Part shown: positions 17,246 through 25,190 of the stretch, piece by piece
Layout: each line of letters starts with the position of its first letter
Position numbering within the stretch: position 1 is the first letter of the stretch
Source of the DNA: Gleimia hominis
GTDB taxonomy: Bacteria; Actinomycetota; Actinomycetes; Actinomycetales; Actinomycetaceae
NCBI RefSeq assembly: GCF_032085515.1
Contig: NZ_JASXSX010000001.1
Location: forward strand, 248,001 to 312,000
Reading direction: 5' to 3'
DNA length: 64,000 bases
The notes under the pieces: model-generated
Seen by the model: the letters and a program-made list of their open reading frames with translations, nothing else
Told to the model about the DNA's origin: nothing
Databases searched by the model: none
Translations under genes and position numbers: made by a program

Positions 17246-17305
17246 TCTAGAGAGCACTTTCGCTTCTATAGTATCCGACAATGAAGTCATGTTAGGAGTA
17301 TCAAT

Positions 17306-18448
17306 ATGGGGACCACTAAACATATGCATTTTGGGTCATTGTTTTTTGTGTTTACTACTATGTTAGCGACTAGTTCACTACCAACCGCATTCGCAGATTC
17401 GGGTGAGAAACCTCCGCTCAATCCCCAGGTGCTAGCGCAAGTCGCAACACAAGAATTTCAGGCGGATGCCTCAATCTTGGTTCATGGATATGGGCTTGAC
17501 AACTCCCCGCATAAGATTGACAGAAGAAGCGCTGAGCGCAATAGTGTTGGGAATGAACGCTTTGAACAGGCAGTTGAGCGGTATCGTAAAGAGCTTGCAG
17601 GCATGGGAGAAACCTATTGTGATTCGCGCACTAACACTGTTATTAATTCAACCACTCAACAACGTAATGGATCTGTTAAAGCTATTGTAACCGAAACGAC
17701 GTATCTGACAATCTGTTCTAGTAGCACCGAGACGGGTTATGAGACCCATCATGCGCTCACCTTCTCTCCTCTACCGGGAGGTAAATGGGAGATTGTTAAG
17801 GATCAGTACTTGGAACCAACTGGATTGCTACCACTTGAGCAGGCTCAATCCCTAGTTGATGCTAATGCAGAGAGTTTCGATGACGCAAGGACGCGGATGA
17901 GCTTAGAAGGTGCCACTCCCGCATCTACTAACCGTCTGGATGAGGCAAACAAGCAGGTGAAAGAGACGTTTCGTGCGAAAGGATATAACTATGCAGCCAT
18001 GGCCAGTTATCTTGAGAGATATTGGAACAAATATAATCCTGCGTATCGATCGTTCACGGGCAGTGGCGGAGACTGCACAAACTTTGTCAGTCAAGCTTTA
18101 AGAGCAGGTGGTTGGAAAGATAAACCCGGTTGGTTTCGAAATGCCAACTACTGGTGGTACTCAAGCTTTAATCAGAGTAGGTCTTGGACCAGCGTAGAAT
18201 ATTGGGCAACTTTTGCGCGCAATAGTGGACGTACATCTATGCTGTCAAACGTATGGCAACTACGAAAAGGTGATGTACTCCAGGTTAAGCCTAAAAATTC
18301 GAATCAAAAGATTCACACGATGATGGTTTCGTATTACAGCAACGGCGTACCTTACTTCACATACCACAGCGCTAATCGCTACCGCCGTAGCTTGAACCAG
18401 GTTCTTCTGGATTGGAAAGGAGGGGTGTTCTATGCATACAGAACCTAA
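17306..18448 (+). CDS. Secreted amidase_6-domain protein (NlpC/P60-like)
   Basis: This 380-residue protein has a signal peptide (about 1-30, cleavage after AFA), a middle domain of about 150 residues that could be NTF2-like, and a C-terminal putative amidase domain (PF12671 type). The likely nucleophile is Cys257 in GSGGDCTNFVSQALRAGG, and His candidates are in QKIHTMMVS and TYHSANRY. Such domains belong to the papain-like NlpC/P60 superfamily and are mostly linked to cell-wall or peptide hydrolysis. The gene is clearly richer in A/T than its neighbours, uses codons they avoid (TTA, AGA, ATA), and has the RBS TTAGGAG. Recent transfer is likely. The stop overlaps the next gene by 17 bp. Confidence 0.8.
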   Translation: MGTTKHMHFGSLFFVFTTMLATSSLPTAFADSGEKPPLNPQVLAQVATQEFQADASILVHGYGLDNSPHKIDRRSAERNSVGNERFEQAVERYRKELAGMGETYCDSRTNTVINSTTQQRNGSVKAIVTETTYLTICSSSTETGYETHHALTFSPLPGGKWEIVKDQYLEPTGLLPLEQAQSLVDANAESFDDARTRMSLEGATPASTNRLDEANKQVKETFRAKGYNYAAMASYLERYWNKYNPAYRSFTGSGGDCTNFVSQALRAGGWKDKPGWFRNANYWWYSSFNQSRSWTSVEYWATFARNSGRTSMLSNVWQLRKGDVLQVKPKNSNQKIHTMMVSYYSNGVPYFTYHSANRYRRSLNQVLLDWKGGVFYAYRT

Positions 18449-18812
18449 TCGAAGTGCGATCTACTGGAAGCTAATACTGGTAGCTACAGTAGTTTTGACT
18501 CTACTAGCTACGGCATGGTTTGTAAGGTTCTCAAACCGCTCTGAAGCAGAAGTGCAGAACCTGGCAAACAAAACAGTTTCTACTATTAATAAGAAGAACT
18601 ACGAACAACTCGAACGGATTCTCAATAATCCTGTTGCGACACAGACGCTTAGAAATGAAGTCGAAAACAAACACGTTCATCTTGGGCAGGTAGAAGAAAC
18701 AGATCCACATTCTGGTTTCTTTACTGTGCTTGTGCCTGATAGCACACACAAAGAAGTATTCATCTACGTGACTAAGAATGAGTCTGGATCCTGGTGGGCT
18801 AGCATTCCTTAG
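18432..18812 (+). CDS. Small single-pass membrane protein overlapping the amidase gene
   Basis: This 126-residue protein has one TM helix at about 11-31 (WKLILVATVVLTLLATAWFV) and an exported domain of about 90 residues with a helix-rich start and beta-rich end (HSGFFTVLVPDSTHKEVFIYV), ending in SGSWWASIP. It shares the AT-rich base use of the amidase gene and overlaps its end (RBS AGGAGG inside the amidase frame), so the two moved and act together. It could be an immunity, anchoring or cell-wall-directing partner. No family is recognised. Confidence 0.7.
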   Translation: MHTEPNRSAIYWKLILVATVVLTLLATAWFVRFSNRSEAEVQNLANKTVSTINKKNYEQLERILNNPVATQTLRNEVENKHVHLGQVEETDPHSGFFTVLVPDSTHKEVFIYVTKNESGSWWASIP

Positions 18813-18933
18813 CGACACCAAGGACCTCATACTTCCGGGTGTGCCACACATTCATTCAACAGCACTGAAGTAGAACTAACCCAGTAGTTTAGGTGTGATT
18901 TTTGCCAGCATGTGTCTTCGACCTGCAATTTAG

Positions 18934-18972
18934 AAAGCGGTGGCGCTAGCGTATACTAGCACCACCGCCTTT
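18934..18972. terminator. Bidirectional terminator between the amidase island and hemQ
   Basis: A stem of about 16 bp with one mismatch and one bulge (18934-18949 with 18956-18972, loop CGTATA) is flanked by AAA and TTT. It suits both the plus-strand island and the minus-strand heme genes. Confidence 0.7.
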
Positions 18973-18991
18973 GGATTTAACGAACTGGTGG

Positions 18992-20893
18992 TTAGCGTGC
19001 GATCCAGTCTTTTAGTTCCATGCGGCGCCCAGTGTAGAACGGCGTGTCAATCCGCGTGTACAAGCGGGCTTCAACCTCACGCTGTTTACGAAGCACGCCC
19101 ATAACTCGATCTAGTGAGTCCGCTTCCAGGGTGATCATCCACTCGTAGTCACCCAACGCGAAACTAGCGAGCGTGGAGATCTTCACGTCCAAGAAGTCAC
19201 GCCCGTTCATGCCGTGTTCACGCAAAATCGCGCGGCGCTTATTCGGGTTCAGGTAGTACCAGTCCAGGGACCGCACAAACGGGTACACCGCACACCACTC
19301 GCGTGGGGCTGAACCATCGATAGCAGCCGGTAGGTGCGCAGCATCGAACTCAGCGGGAATGTGGGCCGCGAAGTTGTTCCACACCGGTTCCAGCGACTGC
19401 CCCAACTGTGAATCCAGCAGCGCCCGGTACGCTTTTTGAATCTTCTTTGCCTCGTCCGCGTAGAACCAAACCATCAGGTCCGCGTCCGCACGGAAACCTT
19501 CCACATTGTAGAACCCGCGCACCGTCACACCGTGTGCCGCGATCACATCCTCTACTTCTTTCGCCAGTTCAGTTGCGTTTTCCGCGTCGTATTCACGCAT
19601 GTCCGCGAACGCGGTGAACAAGAAATAGTGGTCTTTAGCGTTAACCTCGTCGGCACTTACCTTGTGGTCACGCGGATCCGCCGGCCCCGCCTGGTGCCCA
19701 GTGGGATGTGCTTCATGAGGATGCCCGCCCGGGTGCCCACCCGGATGGGAGCCAGCGTGTCCATGTGGATGTCCAGTTGTCATCGTTTCCTCTTTCGTTA
19801 TTTCTTGTGATATTGCATGAGGGATCGCAGCGCCCGGGCGTTCCACGCAGCATGCATCCACATCTGCGTCGTGCCACGAATGGCCAGTGAGGCGCGGGTC
19901 CATCCCGGAGCGGGCGTGGGCGGCGCGGGCCTCCAGCACTTGCGCTAACGTTTCAACAAACAGGGGGTGGGTACCTGCGGTAGCGGCGCGGGTGAACGCT
20001 AACCCGTGTTCTCGCGCGGTTTGCGCAGCTTCCGTATCCAGGTCGTGAACCACCTCCATGTGGTCTTGCACGAACCCAATCGGGGCAACACACACCCCGT
20101 CCACACCACTGTTGGCGCACGTGGTGATTGCGTCGTTCACATCCGGTTCCAACCACGGCACAAACGCGGGTCCGGAACGGGAGCAGTACACGAGTTCCCA
20201 CTTCGGTTCGAACTCCAAGTGCGGCAGTAATGCGTTAATGTGCTCCACGTGCTGTTCAACATAGTTGTGTCCAGGTAGCCCCGAGGCCGCGTTCATCCCG
20301 TTTGGAATCGAATGGGTTACCAGCAGCAGCCGCGGGTTCTGCACCCCCTGGTCGAGCAGTTCCTTCCAGGCGGCAGATACGGATTGTGCGTTCGTCTCCA
20401 CCAATCCTGGCTGGTCATAGTAAAGCGGGGCGCGTTCAACCTGAAGGTCCCTGGCCCCCACCACCCCTTCTTCAATGAGGTCTTGGCGGGCCTGCCACAC
20501 GTCCTCACGGTACTGCCGGCACCCGGAATAACTGGCGAACGCGGCGGTGGGCAGCATGAGGATGCGGCGGTGTCCCGCGTGAATCATCCGCCGGAGCGTG
20601 TCTTTAAAAAATGGGTGCCAGTTACGGTTCGCTAAATACACACGCCGGGTGGACCCTCGGGAAGAAAGCGTATTCTGAAGTGCTTCCACAAGCTCGTTAT
20701 TCCGCGCAATAATGGGGCTAACCCCGTTGTAAGAACGGTAGTGAACCGCAACTTCTTCTAACCGCTCATCAGGTACCCCACGGCCTTTCGTGGCGTTGCG
20801 CATAAACGGAAGCACTGCCGCTGGCCCGTCGGGCCCACCGTAGGAACACAGCAGTACCGCATCGTAGGGCGAAAGGGGGTCGGTGTTAGTCAA
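18992..20893 (-). CDS. hemH-hemQ: Fused coproporphyrin ferrochelatase and coproheme decarboxylase (CpfC-ChdC)
   Basis: This is one 633-residue ORF. Residues 1-350 are coproporphyrin ferrochelatase (formerly HemH), with VLLCSYGGPDG near the start, His in THSIPNGM and Glu in DHMEVVHDLD. It also has Cys in SYSGCRQYRED and DACCVE, consistent with the [2Fe-2S] cluster of actinobacterial enzymes. Residues 371-633 are coproheme decarboxylase (HemQ), with the reactive Tyr region VYPFVRSLDWYYL and proximal His in LREHGMNGRDF. Between them lies a Gly/His/Pro-rich stretch (12 His in about 35 residues). Together they would insert Fe into coproporphyrin III and convert coproheme to heme b. An internal ATG (19783) with a good RBS could also give free HemQ. 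The start overlaps hemA by 4 bp. Confidence 0.9.
   Translation of the reverse strand: MTNTDPLSPYDAVLLCSYGGPDGPAAVLPFMRNATKGRGVPDERLEEVAVHYRSYNGVSPIIARNNELVEALQNTLSSRGSTRRVYLANRNWHPFFKDTLRRMIHAGHRRILMLPTAAFASYSGCRQYREDVWQARQDLIEEGVVGARDLQVERAPLYYDQPGLVETNAQSVSAAWKELLDQGVQNPRLLLVTHSIPNGMNAASGLPGHNYVEQHVEHINALLPHLEFEPKWELVYCSRSGPAFVPWLEPDVNDAITTCANSGVDGVCVAPIGFVQDHMEVVHDLDTEAAQTAREHGLAFTRAATAGTHPLFVETLAQVLEARAAHARSGMDPRLTGHSWHDADVDACCVERPGAAIPHAISQEITKEETMTTGHPHGHAGSHPGGHPGGHPHEAHPTGHQAGPADPRDHKVSADEVNAKDHYFLFTAFADMREYDAENATELAKEVEDVIAAHGVTVRGFYNVEGFRADADLMVWFYADEAKKIQKAYRALLDSQLGQSLEPVWNNFAAHIPAEFDAAHLPAAIDGSAPREWCAVYPFVRSLDWYYLNPNKRRAILREHGMNGRDFLDVKISTLASFALGDYEWMITLEADSLDRVMGVLRKQREVEARLYTRIDTPFYTGRRMELKDWIAR
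19781..19795 (-). promoter_or_regulatory. Internal ribosome binding site and ATG for separate HemQ
   Basis: On the minus strand AAAGAGGA stands 4 nt before an in-frame ATG (19783-19781), at residue 371 of the fusion. The spacing and sequence are as good as real starts in the window, so a 263-residue HemQ may be made in addition to the fusion. Confidence 0.5.
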
Positions 20894-22245
20894 GCGCTCT
20901 CCTTAACGGCGTCTAAAATCTGCTTCGAAGCGGATTCAGTCTCGGTTGGTGTTTCAGTGCTGCCCACTGGTTTACGCGCTTGCGCTCGTGAAACCTCTGG
21001 CGTCTCGGAACCCACGCCCGTGAGCATGCGCACCGCCTGCATAAACTGCCCCGCCTGCCCGTGCGCACTGGCGGTGTGCGCCGCGGTGGTGTGCTGATGC
21101 AAAATTTTGCGTGCCATCCGATTCAACGCTTTCTCCACGTCGTCGGGCCGCAGTGGCCGTTCCGGGAGGCGCCGCATCTGCTCATCCACCAAGGTGCGCA
21201 TGTAATTATCGAGTGCGTGTATGGTTGGCCCCAGTTGGCGCGCATTTTCTTTCCTGAGGTACCCGCGTACCTCCTCAGAAACAATTTGCCGGGCCCGTTC
21301 GGTGCGCTCTGGAGCTAAATCTGGCACCAGGCTCCGCACGGTTTCTAAGTCAATCAGCGTGATGCCATCGAACTGCGCTACTTGCGGGTCCACATCCCGC
21401 ACAACCGCGAGGTCGAGGACGACGAATCGGTGGTGCCCATCGCGCACGTGGGTGGCGACGTGCTCAGTGGTGACGGTGGGGCTGCCCAAGCCGCGGCAAG
21501 AAACAATCAGGTCGGTGTGCGCCAGGGCGTCTTGCAGCTGTTCGTCACTGGTCACGGCGGTGAGGCCTCGGCCGTGAGCGAAAGATTTAGCTCGGCCGGT
21601 GCGTGAATGCACGTAAATGTTGCGGCACCCGCGGTCAATCAGGTTCGTTACGGTCGCGCCGGCGTACGAACCGGTGCCGAACATGGTTACCGTCACGTCC
21701 GACCATGCGGGCAGGAGGCTCGCCGCGTGGTCTAAAGCCACAGACGCAACCGAGCGGCCCATGCCTGACAGCCCAGTTTCTCGCTCCACAATGCGTGCGG
21801 TCTGCAATGCCCAGTTAATCGCGGATGTGGTGGCACCAGATGTGGTGTGGTTTCGTTCTGCCCGCCGCAGGGCGTGACGCAGCTGACCGGTGATCTCCCG
21901 CTCTCCCACCACCATGGATTCCAATCCGCACGCCAGGGTGCACAGGTGCTCGATAACTGCGTCCCCCTCAAAGGTGCGGGCGCGTTCGCCCGCAAACGGA
22001 GTCCCCACCAGCGGGTCGGCCAGCAGTTCCGCAATCCCGGCCTCAGCACCACTTTCTGGGGCCGCGTCGGCGTCGCAGTCAACGAGGATTTCAATGCGGT
22101 TACAGGTGGCGAGCACAACGGCGCCCCGCACCCCCGGGATCTGCCGCAGGGTTACTTCCAGATCATCCTGAGCCAGGGGGCTGAGTCTTTCGATCACGTC
22201 CAGGGCGTGGTCGCGGTGGTTGAAACTGAAAACTTTCATAGTCAC
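20890..22245 (-). CDS. hemA: Glutamyl-tRNA reductase
   Basis: This 451-residue enzyme reduces glutamyl-tRNA to glutamate-1-semialdehyde with NADPH, the first step of the C5 route to heme. The nucleophile is Cys48 in LATCNRIEIL. The motif ACGLESMVVGEREITGQLR follows, then the NADPH domain with FGTGSYAG and the C-terminal dimerisation helices. The start is GTG 22245 (GAAGG upstream) or ATG 22239, two codons later. A polar tail of about 60 residues follows the core. It is the first gene of a two-gene unit with the ferrochelatase fusion and is divergent from hemE. Confidence 0.92.
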   Translation of the reverse strand: MTMKVFSFNHRDHALDVIERLSPLAQDDLEVTLRQIPGVRGAVVLATCNRIEILVDCDADAAPESGAEAGIAELLADPLVGTPFAGERARTFEGDAVIEHLCTLACGLESMVVGEREITGQLRHALRRAERNHTTSGATTSAINWALQTARIVERETGLSGMGRSVASVALDHAASLLPAWSDVTVTMFGTGSYAGATVTNLIDRGCRNIYVHSRTGRAKSFAHGRGLTAVTSDEQLQDALAHTDLIVSCRGLGSPTVTTEHVATHVRDGHHRFVVLDLAVVRDVDPQVAQFDGITLIDLETVRSLVPDLAPERTERARQIVSEEVRGYLRKENARQLGPTIHALDNYMRTLVDEQMRRLPERPLRPDDVEKALNRMARKILHQHTTAAHTASAHGQAGQFMQAVRMLTGVGSETPEVSRAQARKPVGSTETPTETESASKQILDAVKESA

Positions 22246-22303
22246 AATGCCTTCATCAAACCACGATTTAACGCATTTTTCTCAACACTCAAACCCGTTT
22301 TAT

Positions 22304-22344
22304 GTGACATGCCGTCACCTCATGTTTATATGACAGAGTGTCAT
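22304..22344. promoter_or_regulatory. Two dyads in the hemA-hemE divergent promoter region
   Basis: The first dyad is GTGAC-N5-GTCAC at 22304-22318. The second is the perfect palindrome ATGACA-GAG-TGTCAT at 22330-22344. Both lie between the divergent heme operons and overlap likely promoter elements (TATAAA on the minus strand next to the second). The second looks like the operator of the TetR-family heme sensor HrtR as remembered from the literature. No such regulator is encoded in this window. Confidence 0.5.
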
Positions 22345-22425
22345 TGCGGATGCGGGGTTTTGAGGCTCGCGCAAGGTTGCGCAAAGACCTTTGTTTTGAT
22401 GCATAATCCGTAGGAGATAGGAGTT

Positions 22426-23628
22426 TTGTCTTCAGAAAGGCGTTTCGTGGCATCGAATATTCTCACCGCTCTGTCGGGCCGGCGCCCCAGCCGCGTTCCC
22501 GTTTGGTTCATGCGTCAAGCGGGTCGATCTTTACCGGAGTACCGAGCGTTGCGAGAAGGAATTAGTATGCTCGAGTCTTGCCTAATTCCGGAGGTCGCGG
22601 CGCAGATCACCCTGCAACCCGTGCGGCGTCATGACGTGGATGCCGCGATTTTCTTTTCTGACATTATGGTGCCGCTACGGCTCGCGGGGGTGGGGGTAGA
22701 GATCCAACCTGGGGTTGGCCCGGTACTGGACCATCCGGTGCGCACGGAAGCGGATGTGGACAATCTGCCTGCCCCGCAGTTAGAGGATCCGCAAGCGATT
22801 GCGCAGGCCGTGCAGATTGTGCGCGGCGAACTGGCTGATGATAAAGCGTTCCTGGGGTTCGCGGGAGCACCGTTTACGCTCGCGGCCTACATGGTGGAAG
22901 GCAGGCCTTCGAAAGATCATTTAGCGGCCCGCGCCCTGATGGTCCAAGCGCCGCATTTGTGGGATCGGTTGATGCGCTGGTGCGCGCGGGTTTCGAACGC
23001 GTTTTTGAACGTGCAGATTGAGGCGGGTGTGAACGCGGTGCAGCTTTTTGACTCGTGGGCCGGGTCTTTATCACGCGCCACGTATGAAAAATACGTGTGG
23101 CCGTATTCGCGCCTCACGCTAGAAAATATTGAGGTCCCAAAAATCCACTTTGGAACGAATACGGACCGGGTGTTGGACCTGATGGGCCGCGGTGTTCAGG
23201 CAGTGGGGGTGGATCACCGTGTTCCTCTTGACGAGGCGGCGAAGAAAGTCCCTGGGATGGTGTTGCAGGGAAACGTGGATCCGGCAATGCTGTTTGCTGG
23301 CACGCAGAACTTGAATGCGCATGCACTAGACGTACTGGCGCGCGGGTTGGCGGCTCCGGCGCACATTTTTAACCTGGGGCACGGCGTCCCCCCCAATGCT
23401 GATCCGGGGGTACTGACGCAACTGGTGGCGTACGCGCACAGTTTAAACCCGCAAGAAATTGAACAGGCGGCAGCGGAACTGGAACTGGCCTTGGCGGAAA
23501 TGGAACCGGAACGGACCGCAGCAGCGGAACCCAAGATCGCCTCAACCGCAAAAGAACTGGACCCCGCTTCAGCGCCACAGCGGGCTGCGAATCGGATCCA
23601 CGGATCACACTTCGAGGAGGAAGAATGA
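22426..23628 (+). CDS. hemE: Uroporphyrinogen decarboxylase
   Basis: This 400-residue enzyme decarboxylates the four acetate side chains of uroporphyrinogen III to give coproporphyrinogen III. Motifs are WFMRQAGRSLPEYR near residue 28 (substrate-binding Arg), FFSDIMVPLRLAG (catalytic Asp), GFAGAPFTLAAYMVEG and NLGHGVPPNADP near the end. The start is TTG 22426 after a strong RBS (TAGGAG); a GTG seven codons later with AAAGG is an alternative. A C-terminal tail of about 45 Ala/Glu-rich residues extends past the family end. It overlaps cgoX by 4 bp. Confidence 0.93.
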   Translation: MSSERRFVASNILTALSGRRPSRVPVWFMRQAGRSLPEYRALREGISMLESCLIPEVAAQITLQPVRRHDVDAAIFFSDIMVPLRLAGVGVEIQPGVGPVLDHPVRTEADVDNLPAPQLEDPQAIAQAVQIVRGELADDKAFLGFAGAPFTLAAYMVEGRPSKDHLAARALMVQAPHLWDRLMRWCARVSNAFLNVQIEAGVNAVQLFDSWAGSLSRATYEKYVWPYSRLTLENIEVPKIHFGTNTDRVLDLMGRGVQAVGVDHRVPLDEAAKKVPGMVLQGNVDPAMLFAGTQNLNAHALDVLARGLAAPAHIFNLGHGVPPNADPGVLTQLVAYAHSLNPQEIEQAAAELELALAEMEPERTAAAEPKIASTAKELDPASAPQRAANRIHGSHFEEEE

Positions 23629-25190
23629 GCATGCAAGCAGATATCGTAATCGTCGGTGGTGGTCTGGCGGGCATGACGGCCGCGTATGAAGCCACCAAGC
23701 AGGGACTGCGCCCGGTGGTGGTTGAGACGCGCGGCCGGCCCGGAGGGTTGATTGCGTCTGCAAAACTAGCGGGCGTGCCGTTCGATATTGGGGCGGAATC
23801 GTGGGCGACGCGTTCCCCCGCTGTGGGCGAGCTGGTGGATGAGCTCGGCTTAGAAACGTGCGCTCCCACGGGGCGGTCTTGGATTTACAACCAGGCTTTA
23901 GGCAAGACCTATCCTATTCCTGAGGGGTCCTTGGGTTTACCGGCTGATATTGATGCGCCAGAAGTGCTCACCGCGATTGGGGAAAGCGGGGTGGCACGGG
24001 CGAAACAGGACCTCACGATGGACCCAAAGGTGGGAGCGGACTGTGAGGATATGGAATCGCTCGTGACCACGCGGCTTGGCGAAGCGGTGGCACGTCACCT
24101 GGTGGAACCGGTTGCGGGTGGGATCCACACGAACACTCTAGACCGCCTGGCGGTAGACACCACGGTGCCGGGCCTGCGGATCGGACTTAAGGAAACCGGG
24201 TCGCTACTGGCCGCAACCGCGCGGATTGCCCAGGCGAACCCGGGGCCGAAGGTGGCGCAAACCTACGGGGGGATGTTCCGGCTGATTGAAGCCCTCCAGG
24301 CGGAAGTGGTGGCCCGCGGCGGCAACGTGCTCACCCGACACGCGGTACCCGCGCTGCATGCGAATGCCGCCCAAGGTTCCGCAGGCACGGGGCAAACCTC
24401 GGCTAGCGCAGGCCAAGACCGTTCGAGCGCAAGCGAAGACCAGGCGGACGTCGCAGAAGATGCGCTTTGGACCGTTGATGTGCAGGCCACTGAACGTGGG
24501 GCAGATCCGGCGGCGGACCCGGTGCCCACTGGTGAAGTGCAGCAGATCCACACGGACCGGTTGGTCGTGGCCCTGCCCGGTCCGCACGCCATGCAGCTTC
24601 TGTCGCAAGCACTTAAGATCACTGCGTGGGAGCTGCCGTTGGGCGCACCGATTGCCCACCAGGTCCTCATGCTACAAGCCCCGGAACTAGACGCCGGCCC
24701 ACGCGGCTCAGGCCTGCTAATCACCCCGGTGGAAGGGTCGCAGCAAACCAAGGATCCGACGGAGCCGCCGGTAACGGGCGCTAAAACAAGCCGCATTATT
24801 GGGGCGAAAGCGGTTTCGCACCTGTCGTACAAGTGGGGATGGATGCGCGAAGTGCTCCCCGCTGGCCGACACCTGCTGCGGGTTTCGTACGGGCGGGCGG
24901 ATGAGCCGTACCCGCAGCCGACGGTGGAGGGCGCGCTCGCGGATGTGAACCAAGCGATGGGCGTGAACATTTCGCCCGACGCAGTGGTGGGGTCGATGCT
25001 GGTGCGGTGGGATGGGCAGTTGGCGCCACAAACCCCGACGCACCGCGCGTACGTGGCGCGATTGCAGCAGGAGTTGGAGGACTACCAGGGGCTGGCTGTG
25101 TGCGGCGCGTGGGTGGCTGGATCTGGGTTCGCGGCCGTGGTCCCGGCTTCGTGCGCAGCAGTGCAGGGGCTGGTGAATCCGCGTGGTTGA
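23625..25190 (+). CDS. cgoX: Coproporphyrinogen III oxidase (oxygen-dependent, HemY/CgoX type)
   Basis: This 521-residue FAD protein has the dinucleotide motif VGGGLAGMTAAYEATKQG (residues 10-27) and the ETRGRPGG acid loop. It belongs to the protoporphyrinogen-oxidase-like family; in actinobacteria this enzyme oxidises coproporphyrinogen III to coproporphyrin III for the following ferrochelatase. The C-terminus has GAWVAGSGFAAVVPAS, the second FAD contact. Around residues 247-305 a low-complexity insert (Ser/Ala/Gln/Asp-rich) interrupts the substrate domain. It overlaps hemE by 4 bp and hemC by 8 bp, so all three are co-translated. Confidence 0.88.
   Translation: MSMQADIVIVGGGLAGMTAAYEATKQGLRPVVVETRGRPGGLIASAKLAGVPFDIGAESWATRSPAVGELVDELGLETCAPTGRSWIYNQALGKTYPIPEGSLGLPADIDAPEVLTAIGESGVARAKQDLTMDPKVGADCEDMESLVTTRLGEAVARHLVEPVAGGIHTNTLDRLAVDTTVPGLRIGLKETGSLLAATARIAQANPGPKVAQTYGGMFRLIEALQAEVVARGGNVLTRHAVPALHANAAQGSAGTGQTSASAGQDRSSASEDQADVAEDALWTVDVQATERGADPAADPVPTGEVQQIHTDRLVVALPGPHAMQLLSQALKITAWELPLGAPIAHQVLMLQAPELDAGPRGSGLLITPVEGSQQTKDPTEPPVTGAKTSRIIGAKAVSHLSYKWGWMREVLPAGRHLLRVSYGRADEPYPQPTVEGALADVNQAMGVNISPDAVVGSMLVRWDGQLAPQTPTHRAYVARLQQELEDYQGLAVCGAWVAGSGFAAVVPASCAAVQGLVNPRG

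Noticed and set aside
20890..20893. A stop codon or frameshift separating HemH from HemQ
   Set aside because: The only gene boundary here is the 4-bp overlap with hemA. The reading frame from HemH to HemQ is continuous, so the fusion is real in this sequence even though an internal start may also be used.
22303..22319. CRP/GlxR-type site TGTGA...TCACC between hemA and hemE
   Set aside because: The half-site spacing is 7 instead of 6 and the right half ends in CC, so it was reported only as a generic GTGAC-N5-GTCAC dyad.
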